From the NCBI GenBank assembly GCA_032690845.1, contig CM064425.1:37040240-37104239 (forward strand): a stretch of 64,000 bases of DNA, given 5' to 3'. The translations under genes and the position numbers were made by a program. Shown in pieces: positions 43,601-54,100 of this stretch. The notes beneath the pieces are model-generated. The model saw nothing but the letters and a program-made list of their open reading frames with translations. It was not told the DNA's origin and made no database searches. The DNA is from Eleusine coracana subsp. coracana. Lineage: Eukaryota; Streptophyta; Magnoliopsida; Poales; Poaceae. Every line of letters begins with the position of its first letter. The first letter of the stretch is position 1.

Positions 43601-46600
43601 CTCTCTACTCAAGTCTTTTCCATTACTAGTGAATCCTGCTAGGAGTTTATGCACTGACCCTCTGGTCTGTAACAGACAGTAGTAAATATGCAGTGCCAAG
43701 TCTGGCAATATGACTAATTTCTATTCCTTTATTTTTCTCAGAAAATTTAGTTGAGATAGCTTTCTCAGATCGGAACCATGAAAGTAGCTCGTCCCGTTTG
43801 GATGCTATATTCCGTAGCTTGCGGAGTACACGGAATGGACACCGTTTCAACATGTGGCTAGATGACAGTCCACAACGCACTGGATCTGCTGCCCCGGCAG
43901 TACCTGAAGGCATTGAAGAGTTGCTGATTTCTCATCTGAGGCGGCCCACTCCGGAACAACCTGATGGCCAGAGATCTGCTGGTAATGCTCAAGAAAATGA
44001 CCGGCCCACCAATGTATCCGAATCTGAGGCAAGGGAAGTAGCACCTGCAGAACCAAACGAGATCAGTGAAACTGCAGTTAATACTGTGGCAAGATCTGAG
44101 CAAGATGCCTCAGAAAGTGCTGGCCCTGCACCTCCTAACAGTGATGCACTTGAGCGAGATGTGTCCAATGCAAGTGAACATGTTACAGAGATGCAATATG
44201 AACGCAGTGATGCTGTTACACGAGATGTAGAAGCAATCAGCCAGGCGAGCAGTGGCAGTGGTGCTACTTTGGGTGAGAGCCTCAGAAGTTTGGAGGTCGA
44301 AATTGGAAGTGTTGAAGGGCATGAAGACGGTGACCGGCATGGAGCTTCAGATCGGCTACCTTTAGGTGATATGCAAGCAGCTGCTCGATCACGGCGTCCT
44401 TCTGGAAGTAGTGGTGCACCAATAATAAGCAACAGAGATGTCTCTCTTGAGAGTGTTAGTGAGGTTCCTCAAAATCCAAACCAAGAAGCTGATCAGAATG
44501 CTAATGAGGAGAATCAGGAGCCTAATAGAGCTCCTGACACTGATTCGATCGATCCTACATTTTTGGAGGCTCTTCCGGAGGACTTACGAGCTGAAGTTCT
44601 TTCTTCACGTCAAAATCAAGTAGCTCCGACATCCAATGAGCAACCTCAGAGTGATGGGGATATTGATCCTGAGTTCCTTGCTGCACTTCCGCCAGATATA
44701 AGGGAGGAAGTTCTAGCTCAACAACGTGCCCAAAGGTTGCAACAGTCACAAGAACTAGAAGGGCAACCTGTTGAAATGGATGCTGTTTCAATAATAGCAA
44801 CATTCCCCTCGGAAATTCGTGAAGAGGTATGTTGTGTTTAAATATCTATCTCATTCCTGTGATTTATTAGAATTGTTTCTCATGATCACGTTTTGCATTG
44901 ATCCTTGATAAAGGTGCTTTTGACATCACCGGACACACTGCTGGCTACACTGACACCTGCCCTGGTTGCTGAAGCCAACATGTTGAGGGAGAGATTTGCT
45001 CATCGGTATCATAGTGGTTCACTTTTTGGCATGAACTCTAGGAGCAGGAGAGGTGAGTCTTCTCGACGTGGTGACATCATGGGATCAAGCTTTGATAGAA
45101 TTGCTGGTGATTCCTCCCGATCAACTGGCAAACCAATCGAGACAGAAGGTGCTCCTCTTGTTGACAAGGATGCCCTTAATGCTCTTATCCGGTTACTTCG
45201 AGTTGTTCAGGTAATATCTTTGTTTATTCTGTGGCTTCCATTGTACTTTGAATGCCAGGAACACATTAGGTAATGGTTGCTGCTCCTATTATTTTACAGC
45301 CTCTATACAAGGGCCAACTTCAGAGGCTTTTGTTGAACCTTTGTGCTCATCGGGAAAGCAGAAAGTCCTTGGTTCAAATTCTTGTGGATATGCTTATGCT
45401 TGATTTGCATGGTTCGTCAAAGAAATTAACAGATGCAACTGAGCAACCATTTAGGTTATATGGATGCCATGCAAATATCACATATTCACGTCCTCAATCT
45501 TCTGACGGTAAACATGCCCTCTAACTATTTGTTATATATTCCATGCATTGAACAGGCAAGCTCATCTATCAATTGTATATTAAATAGTGTTTATTTGATG
45601 CTGTGAAATAGGTGTTCCTCCATTAGTCTCGCGTCGTGTGCTTGAAACTTTGACATACTTGGCAAGAAGTCATCCAAATGTTGCTAAACTCTTGCTCTTT
45701 CTGGAGTTCCCCTGCCCATCAAGATTCCGTTCTGAACAATTGGATCAGAGGCATGGCAAGGCTGTTGTTGTAGGTGGTGGTGAGGAGCAGAAAGCATTTG
45801 CGCTTGTTCTGCTGTTAACCCTGTTGAATCAGCCACTTTACATGAGGAGTGTTGCTCATCTTGAACAGGTAGACAAAGTTTTCCATTTTTATCATTGTGT
45901 AGATGTAATTTAATTTTCAGAACCTCATTTTGCTGTACCATTCTGTACTTGTGCAGTTACTTAACCTTCTTGAAGTTGTCATGGTTAATGCTGAGAATGA
46001 AATTAATCTAATTTTCAGAACCTCATTTTGCTGTACCATTCTGTACTTGTGCAGTTACTTAACCTTCTTGAAGTTGTCATGGTTAATGCTGAGAATGAAA
46101 TTAATCAAGCTAAGTTGGAGGCATCATCTGAGAAACCTTCTGGACCTGAGAATGCGGGGCAAGATGCCCAAGATGACGCCAATGTTTCTGGATCATCTGG
46201 ATCAAAGTCAAATGCTGAGGATAATAGTAAAGCCCCTGCTGTTGACAATGAAAGTAACTTGCAACTGGTTTTGCAAAGTCTTCCCCAAGCAGAGCTCCGA
46301 TTGCTATGTTCATTGCTTGCACATGATGGGTATGAACTTGGCGAATTGCTTTAGTGATTTAATTCAATTCTATATTTATGCTGATTCATGATTTGCCTGC
46401 TAGCATACGGTTCTAATTTTGTGGTGATTCATGAAAAATACGGATAACAAACAACTGGATATGCTGTTGATTGCCTTCTTCCAGTTTTTACTAGTTATAT
46501 TACCTAACTTGGCAATAAATGGCCATTATCTTTGCAGATTGTCAGATAATGCATATCTCCTTGTAGCAGAAGTTTTGAAAAAGATTGTAGCTCTTGCCCC

Positions 46601-48732
46601 TTTCTTCTGTTTCCATTTCATAAATGAGCTTGCCCATTCGATGCAAAATTTGACACTATGCGCAATGAAAGAGCTTCGCTTGTATGAAGATTCTGAAAAG
46701 GCTCTTCTTAGCTCTTCATCAGCCAATGGGACTGCTATTCTTAGGGTTGTGCAGGCTTTGAGTTCCCTTGTCACGACCCTGCAAGAGAAAAAGGATCCAG
46801 AAAGTCCTGCTGAGAAGGACCATTCAGATGCACTTTCACAGATTTCTGAGATAAACACAGCACTGGATGCTTTATGGTTGGAACTGAGCAACTGCATAAG
46901 CAAAATTGAAAGTTCTTCAGAATACGCTTCAAATTTAAGCCCTGCTTCTGCTAATGCAGCTGCATTAACAACAGGTGTAGCACCTCCATTGCCTGCTGGA
47001 ACCCAGAACATATTACCATACATAGAATCGTTTTTTGTGACGTGCGAGAAGTTGCGTCCTGGACAGCCTGATACTGTACAGGAGGCATCAACATCTGATA
47101 TGGAAGACGCTTCAACATCTAGTGGGCAGAAATCATCTGGGGGTCACGCCAGTCTTGATGAAAAGCACAATGCTTTTGTTAAGTTCTCTGAGAAACACAG
47201 AAGACTGTTGAATGCATTCATCCGCCAAAACCCTGGTTTGCTGGAGAAGTCGTTTTCGCTAATGTTAAAAATCCCTCGTTTGATTGATTTTGATAACAAG
47301 CGTGCATATTTCCGGTCTAAAATCAAGCATCAGCATGATCATCATCACAGTCCTGTCAGAATTTCTGTGCGCCGTGCTTACATTCTTGAGGACTCCTATA
47401 ATCAGCTCAGAATGCGCTCACCTCAGGACTTGAAGGGTAGGCTGACTGTTCACTTTCAAGGAGAAGAAGGAATTGATGCTGGTGGACTCACAAGAGAGTG
47501 GTACCAGTCGTTGTCACGAGTCATTTTTGACAAGGGAGCCCTTCTATTTACAACTGTGGGCAATGACTTGACATTTCAACCAAATCCGAACTCTGTATAT
47601 CAAACAGAGCACCTTTCATATTTCAAATTTGTTGGACGTGTGGTGAGTTATGATGCTTGTAGCTACTTATAGTTACTTTTTTTGATTCTTGATCCTAAAG
47701 TTTGTGTTCAACTAGGTTGGCAAAGCCCTCTTTGATGGTCAACTCTTGGATGCTCATTTTACTAGATCGTTTTATAAACATATACTTGGTGTCAAGGTCA
47801 CGTATCATGACATTGAAGCCATTGATCCTGCATACTACAAGAATTTGAAATGGATGCTTGAGGTATTGTTTTTGCTTTCTCCTAGTTGTAAACAGTTGAT
47901 GGTTCAGATATAACATGCTCTATGTTTGCTGTTTACAGAACGACATAAGTGATGTTTTGGATCTCACCTTCAGTATGGATGCAGACGAAGAGAAGCTGAT
48001 ATTGTATGAAAAAGCAGAGGTATTGTGTTCCCTTTCCGTATATTTATGCTAAAAACAAGTTTGAATAAAAATATTATTTGTATGAGAAAGCAGAGGTATT
48101 GCTGAATCTATTTTTTTTTAGAAAGTCCCAACATTTATCTAAATCTGTAATTGTCCAAGTCGGCCAGCCATGGGGGCTGATGTAAATAAGTGTGGGTTTA
48201 TTAGGCCTGCTGCTCATTAGTCTAAGCCCCAAGTCCTCTTTGCAGGTAACCGACTGCGAGTTGATTCCTGGCGGGCGTAACATAAGGGTCACTGAGGAGA
48301 ATAAACATGAATATGTGGACCGGGTAGCAGAACATCGTTTGACCACTGCAATCAGGCCTCAGATTAATGCATTCCTTGAAGGATTTAATGAGCTCATTCC
48401 ACGGGAGCTGATAACTATCTTTAATGACAAAGAACTTGAACTGCTAATCAGTGGTCTTCCAGATATTGACTGTGAGTTTACTATAATATACCATTGTTAC
48501 ATATGTATATGTATATATATATTGCTTGGTTCTAATTTCCTCATTTCTCTATGTTTTCAGTGGATGATTTGAAAGCAAATACAGAATACTCTGGCTACAG
48601 CATAGCTTCTCCAGTCATTCAGTGGTTCTGGGAAATTGTCCAAGGGCTGAGCAAGGAAGACAAAGCTCGGTTCCTTCAGTTTGTTACCGGCACTTCAAAG
48701 GTATTGCTGATAGCACCTTCCTCGATTGCTTG

Positions 48733-48763
<31 letters not shown>

Positions 48764-49163
48764 GGGGGCTAATACAAATTATGATTCTATCTGACTGCCA
48801 ACGCTTGTTTAACCATTTGAGTGGAACTGTAGGTACCTCTTGAGGGTTTCAGTGCACTCCAAGGAATCTCTGGGCCACAACGGTTTCAGATACACAAGGC
48901 CTATGGCAGCACCAACCATCTGCCATCTGCTCATACATGGTAACCCGTCTGCTCTTTTGCTTTGTTTTGTTTTAATATGAAAAAAAAAACTTGACAGGCA
49001 CCATTATTTGTCTAGTTTACTGACTTCAGCTCGGGTTTCTCCTGCTTTGGCTCATTGCAGCTTTAACCAACTAGATTTACCTGAGTACACATCCAAGGAG
49101 CAGCTCCAGGAGCGGTTGCTGTTGGCTATCCATGAAGCAAATGAAGGTTTTGGATTCGGCTAA
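34642..49163 (+). CDS. UPL2: HECT E3 ubiquitin ligase, UPL1/UPL2 type (3647 aa)
   Basis: Coding exons: 34642-34746, 36608-36703, 36784-36987, 37083-43590, 43742-44826, 44914-45210, 45300-45507, 45612-45868, 46055-46329, 46538-47642, 47716-47862, 47939-48019, 48246-48471, 48561-48700, 48833-48939, 49061-49163. All introns are GT-AG and the sum (10944 nt) is divisible by three. Start MAAMAAHRASFPLR; a second ATG lies at 34651. The N-terminal third is armadillo-like (DUF908/DUF913). Then come UBA (about 1295-1340, IVEMGFSR), UIM (about 1342-1362, DELARALAMSL), a Lys/Glu-rich linker, a D/E-rich tract (about 2145-2225), two UBM motifs (about 2575-2635, DPTFLEALP and DPEFLAALP) and HECT (about 3280-3647) with catalytic Cys3614 in HTCFNQLDLPEY. 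Length and order fit Arabidopsis UPL1/2 and rice UPL2/LARGE2, which controls panicle size. No disabling change was found. Confidence 0.95.
35630..36060. other. GC-rich island in UPL2 intron 1
   Basis: The first intron (34747-36607) is AT-rich except for this block, which begins with a GT run and 23 G and is then GC-rich with short open frames and two related units (ACGCCGTCGAATTAGC near 35807 and ACGCCGATGAGTTAGC near 35884). Short TTTCAGTC/GACTGAAA inverted copies occur near its edges (about 35625 and 36090). It may be an inserted, captured sequence; I could not define ends or target duplication. Confidence 0.35.
35671..35693 (+). repeat. Run of 23 G after a GT repeat
   Basis: (GT)5 followed by 23 G in UPL2 intron 1. 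The true length is uncertain in any assembly, and the sense strand could form G-quadruplex structure. Confidence 0.85.
45911..46106 (+). repeat. 98-bp tandem duplication across the intron 8/exon 9 boundary of UPL2
   Basis: TAATTTTCAGAACC starts at 45911 and again at 46009, and the two 98-bp units look identical. Each holds the 3' end of the intron, the acceptor TTGTGCAG and about 52 bp of exon. The distal acceptor (exon from 46055) keeps the UPL frame. The proximal one (exon from 45957) would add 98 nt and shift it. Confidence 0.95.
48002..48101 (+). repeat. Duplicated exon 12 end with donor site in UPL2
   Basis: TTGTATGAAAAAGCAGAG|GTATTG at the real exon 12 end (48002-48025) recurs as TTGTATGAGAAAGCAGAG|GTATTG from 48078. 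The second copy lies in intron 12 and offers an equally good donor 76 bp downstream. Confidence 0.85.
48747..48768 (+). repeat. Run of 22 G after a GT repeat
   Basis: (GT)n followed by 22 G in UPL2 intron 14, close to the donor at 48701. It is of the same make-up as the run in intron 1. Confidence 0.85.
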
Positions 49164-50350
49164 TATGTGATTGCCATGCTAGTCCGTGCCCTCTCGGGGA
49201 GTTTGTATAGATACTGTGAGCTGCATAAGCGAGCAGGACGTGCACTGACAATCATGTTCTGGATTCCACTAGCTGCCAACACAAAGCGTTGGCGCTATAG
49301 TCTACTTTGGGGTCACTTATGATTGCAGAGAAGGTGATTGAACATGCCCAGAATGTTTTGTTCTTTGAACAATGTGCAGGGGGAGTGGCAGATGGCAACT
49401 ATTGGATGTTCATAGCAATGATTTTCCCTTTTTGGTCGTCTGGGGCCGTTGTCCCATTAATAGTTTTCACATGTTAAATTGGCTCCGAAGATTTTTTGTT
49501 TCTTTGAATTTTCCAGTTTGTTTCGGGGCCATAGGCAGTTGTAACACTGACATCGTGTCAAACACTAGTGAGGTCTTACATTGGTAATCGATGCTCCATA
49601 TTGGGCTAGACTGGTGGCGCACCTTTCTTGTTATTACATCTCTGCTTATGTGCTGGACGTAGTGCCGCGTTACCTGTTCAAATGATGGCTTACAAGCGTT
49701 CGTATTGACTCCCCTCTTTGCGTTTGTATATCAAATTGATTGACAATCTTACGCCATCTCTGAAATCACATCTGTGAATACTAAGTAATACGTTCTATAC
49801 TCATTAAGACAACATGCTTAGCCAGAAAAAGAAGAGACGCGAGAAAAATAAAATACCTGCACCTTGCGTAATATGTGTTCTTAAAAGAAAAAGTCTTAAC
49901 GTACTATGTTACTCCGGCGGCAGTTGGGAACAATTAGGAATCCAAATAAGTCGAGGCTGGAAGGAGACTTGAAATCAGTCGAGGCTGGAAGCAATGGAGG
50001 CGGCGAGCGCGCCCGCTCGAGGCTGAACTATTCCATCGAAGCAATTTGTTTACACGTAGGCATAGAATTTTCTTCCTACGAACTCTCTTGTGCGAAAAGT
50101 TCCTTCCTAGTGACTAGCTTTTTTCCTTCGTACACCTAGCACGGTACTCTGCCAATGGCAGGCCTGTGCGTCGTTGAGTTCGCAGCAAATGGTAGAGTTA
50201 GCTCAGAACCCTAACCCTAAAATCCTAACCTCACTTCTGGAAGATCTCGTAGAGTTTGTGAATACATTTTTTACGTACAGATGTAACAAAATTTGAGATT
50301 AACAAGCACCTTGTTTTTTCCTACTCTACAACAGTTCATATCCCGTCACT
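49164..50350 (+). other. UPL2 3' untranslated region and intergenic DNA
   Basis: The stop codon is at 49161-49163. T-rich, G/T-rich sequence to about 49750 is the likely 3' UTR; I did not fix a polyadenylation site. From about 49900 to 50350 there is no gene signal. Two telomere-like CCCTAA units occur at about 50209-50222. Confidence 0.5.
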
Positions 50351-50359
50351 AGCCTCTCT

Positions 50360-50690
50360 ACTTTTTTTCGAACACGGCAAGAAAGCTACGTATCATTACA
50401 TTAATAGAAGAAGAGAGAGTATATGTGCTTAAATTACATTTGCACCTTTTTGAGGAAACTACCAACCCTAACGACACAGGGACTGGTGAACTAATCACCT
50501 ACACCCACATCATGACCCAGGCCGGTGATGTAGCACCGGCCAAACACAACAAGTTGGCTTCATCTCCTGCCATGACTAAAGCTGTTGTTAGATTTGGTGG
50601 AGTAGCATTAAAAACACATGCATTGCGATGCCGTCACAAGGTCCAAGCTCCCAAGACAATGAGAGAGTTCAGTCCGCTTTAAATTATCAC
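50360..50690 (-). mobile_element. Possible LINE 3'-end fragment
   Basis: A T run at 50361-50368 is followed by CGAACACGGCAAGAAAGCT and CATTACATTAATAGAAGAAG. This resembles the start of the - strand LINE tail at 53829 (CTCGAATGTGCAGGAGAGCT, CATTTCATTAAGAAGAG). It would be a 5'-truncated copy. The likeness is short and no target duplication was found. Confidence 0.4.
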
Positions 50691-51146
50691 CACGGTTAGA
50701 GGGAGCCGCGCCCTCATTAGGTAAGGACGCTCAACGATCTAAGGTTCATCGTTACTTTGGTAAAGGATGGCCAAATCATCAGCTATTTCTTGTCAGCTAC
50801 TTTCTTTCGAAATTATTGCCATCAGGACAGGAATTTTAGTTCAAAACTAAAGTAGAATTATTGTTCTAACGACAATATTTTGAGAACTGAGGGAGTATTC
50901 CATGAAAGGGCTGGGCAATGCAATAATCTTAACCTTTTTATTTAAAGGAATATACAACTTTATTTCGCCCCTTCTTTCTTTCCAGTCCTTTCTTTCTTGT
51001 GCAAACAGACATTTATAAGAATAGGGTTCTTTACATATGATGGGCATAACGATGCAGGAACATGGCGCACGGCTGGCTGATCTGCGACACTGTAGGAATG
51101 CTCCCTTCCGCCACAGCTCTTTCGTGACGTAATTCCAGAATACTGA
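50691..51146 (-). other. Beta-galactosidase 3' UTR and intergenic DNA
   Basis: It lies downstream of the beta-galactosidase stop (51147-51149 on the - strand). A GAGGGAGTATT piece near 50891 may be the end of a Stowaway-type MITE. No gene signal is seen. Confidence 0.45.
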
Positions 51147-54100
51147 TCACATATTATCACGAAGTTCTTTGGTCGCTGATGACGCGGAACACTCGGCCTC
51201 AACAGCCAAATCCTTGACGACTCTTGGGCATGGGTCACCAAATACATCGTTGGTAACACTGATAGCACATTTATCCTTGCCGGCACAGGCCTGAAAAGTA
51301 AGCAACCATATAATATTATAATTTCTGTGTTTGCTGGATATTTGAAGGGAAATTTAGTCACTCATTTAGTGCATTCCACATATATTCCTTGTATAACAGC
51401 CTGAAGATGCAAAGAAAATAGAACTTGATTGCTGAGAACATATAAGGTGCAATGAAGTTGTTATTCATTTTCTTATTTCCTCCAGATAAAATTTTGTCAA
51501 TCAATTGTCGAACTTTAATAAACCAGCTCAACCCTGCTCCCTTGTATTTTTTATTCTTTCTGATTACAGGTATTCAAACTTTGAAAGTATATATACTGGA
51601 AACAGGATTTTTACTAGATGTAGATTGATACTTGTTAGCTTACCTTTGTCACCGTGTCCTGAGTATTCGATGCATGGCACTTCCCCACAGAGAAGTTCTG
51701 GCAATCACCTGAAGGGGTTCCATAACTTGCAAATGTAATTTTCGAGATCACATGCCCATCATCACACTGCAAGTGAAGTTCTGGGGCTACTGTGTTTACT
51801 GAGGCGCGGCCATTCGCAACATGCGACCAGGCAGAAAGAGGTGGATAGTAATTTTCAGATATTCTTGAGCAGATTGTTTTGGTGTAGTGAACATCCAGCG
51901 ATATCTGATAAGGGTCTCCCCCTGTTTCCTCAAAGAGTACTAACAGATTACCTGACTCTTGCAACCACTCTCTTGGTATGTGGTACCTGAACCCATAAAA
52001 AAAAACGCTTACTATGTTGCACAAGAACAATGAAAAATTATCTGAACAAGGTGGCCAACATCTCAACAAACTCTGAACACCGAAAACAATACAAACTGGC
52101 TGTTCCACAATGTATATAGGTGGGCAAGGACTCATTTTTTTTGGAAAGGCGGCTTTTGCCGCTGCCTTCAGGAGGCAAATGCGGGACGGGGGTTCGAGCC
52201 CCCGCTGGTTCGGTGCTTCCATGCGCCTTTGCCACCAGGCCACTGGCCTGTCCGCAGGCAAGGACTCATTTATAGCATAATGACTGGTTTTAGCACATTG
52301 TGGTTGCTCTAAAGAAGAATCTATCCAAATCTCATGTGAATTTAGAAACTAGAAAAACCAAGGGTAGAACAAAATTTCCTAATTTGATACTCTTTATTTC
52401 TGTATATAACAAGGTCATTATATTCTTCTGTTATGGTTGGCTACTCAAGGGTTTGGCACTGTCCACGCATGTGAGGGAAGATTTAAAAATTCACATATAA
52501 AGAAGAATAGCAAGGGACGAAAGAATAAGCCTAATACAGAAACAGATACACTATAAGGTGTTTCCCTAATACCAGCTTTGTGTAGGCATTCCACAGTTTG
52601 AACGGCACTTGCTGTCACTGTATGCTCCCGCATAGTTGCATGATGATGGGCACCCAGACTCTGGTGCTACTAGTGACCAGTAGCGCCCAATATGGCGTCC
52701 ATTCACCCAAGCCTGCCCCTTTCCCATGCTTCCAAGACCAATGGCAACAGGGTCAGTACCTTCCGGTGCATCAAACATAGTCTGCATGATAAGATAGTTG
52801 TATAGACATGAATAAGATGTATCCTGAATCTCGTCGGGAAACAAAAGGAAATTATAGTCAACCAAGATTTGCCTCAGCATCAAATGAAATTAATGGGCGT
52901 GCTAAACACATATTGGTTGCCATACTAACGGTCATTCTAGACTATGATACAATTAAGTTACGAGCAAGTAAAGAAAAAAGAATTTACCTTGTACCATGTG
53001 AAGGGAGACTGTATGTCATCCTTCTGCATGCCACTCCACTCAGAACATTCTTGCTTCTCAGGAGAATAGATCATAGAAAACTCACCTTTCAACCCAACCT
53101 ACATTTTGTAAAGAAAATAATCCTCATCAAACTGTTCAGTTAACTTACACATTGATGATGTACTAAAGTTAGTCTTTAGTGGTTCAAGCACAACTATCAG
53201 GTGCCTGGATCGACTATAGTGAACAAAACATAATAAGCTTCTTAAGGTGAAGAACAACATACAAGAAGCTAGATAAGAACGGTAACTTCCACAATATGAG
53301 ATTAGAATACAATGATAAGCATGGTGATTACTTGCTCCATATCGTAACATGTAAGTACAATATTCAAGCAAACTTAACACTTCTAAAATAAACTTTATAC
53401 ATGCATAACAGTATGAATCTACATGAATGCAGCACTACCTACAAGCGTAAACAGAGATACAATATTCAGAGCAGCACTACCTGGAGTGCAACAAACAAGC
53501 GTATACAGAGATACAATATTCAGAGCTTTACGTTGTCGGAGTTAGAGGAAAGGAAGTTGATAGTTACACAAATGCTAATCTTTTTACCTGATATGTCCAA
53601 ATTGAATTAGTGAGGTCCATGTCTCCCTTTGACAAGCCAGTAAGTTTTACTTGACCCCTAAATCCAGCTCCATCCTTCTCTAAGAAAGCACCATAGTTCT
53701 TTGCAAATGTTCAATACACAATGAAATAAGAATAAGATTTTACCTCTGGCCTGGTGATCATGCATGCAAATGTTCAATACATAAAACAGGGGTAATATGA
53801 ACCGAATAATTTTTTTTCTTGAATATTTTCTCGAATGTGCAGGAGAGCTGCACATCATTTCATTAAGAAGAGGATAGGTGGTTCACTCCAAAAGGAGATC
53901 CCCGGTAATACAAGCATCTGCTACAGACGCGCCACCCAAACAAACAGATAGAAGTTGCAGTTGGCAAAAACTGAAAAACTCAACACCACTAAATAACTAC
54001 TCAGCCATGCTTAAGAGCAGTTTTTGGAGCTGGGAAGCTCCAGCTAGGCACCATAGTGAAGCCTCATTGCCAATGAAGTTTAGCAGGGCTGCGACATTGG

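Noticed and set aside
45930..46391. Open frame through the duplicated UPL2 exon 9 start
   Set aside because: It is the shifted frame that would result from the proximal acceptor; the protein is not UPL-like after the duplication.
50209..50230. CCCTAA repeats as an interstitial telomere
   Set aside because: Only about two exact units are present; this is within chance for the region.
52190..52242. A tRNA gene, because of the A and B boxes
   Set aside because: No tRNA cloverleaf is evident; a target duplication and A tail show a SINE.
53443..53526. Two ~30-bp direct repeats (AAGCGTA.ACAGAGATACAATA) 54 bp apart
   Set aside because: A small local duplication in an intron with no associated structure or feature.
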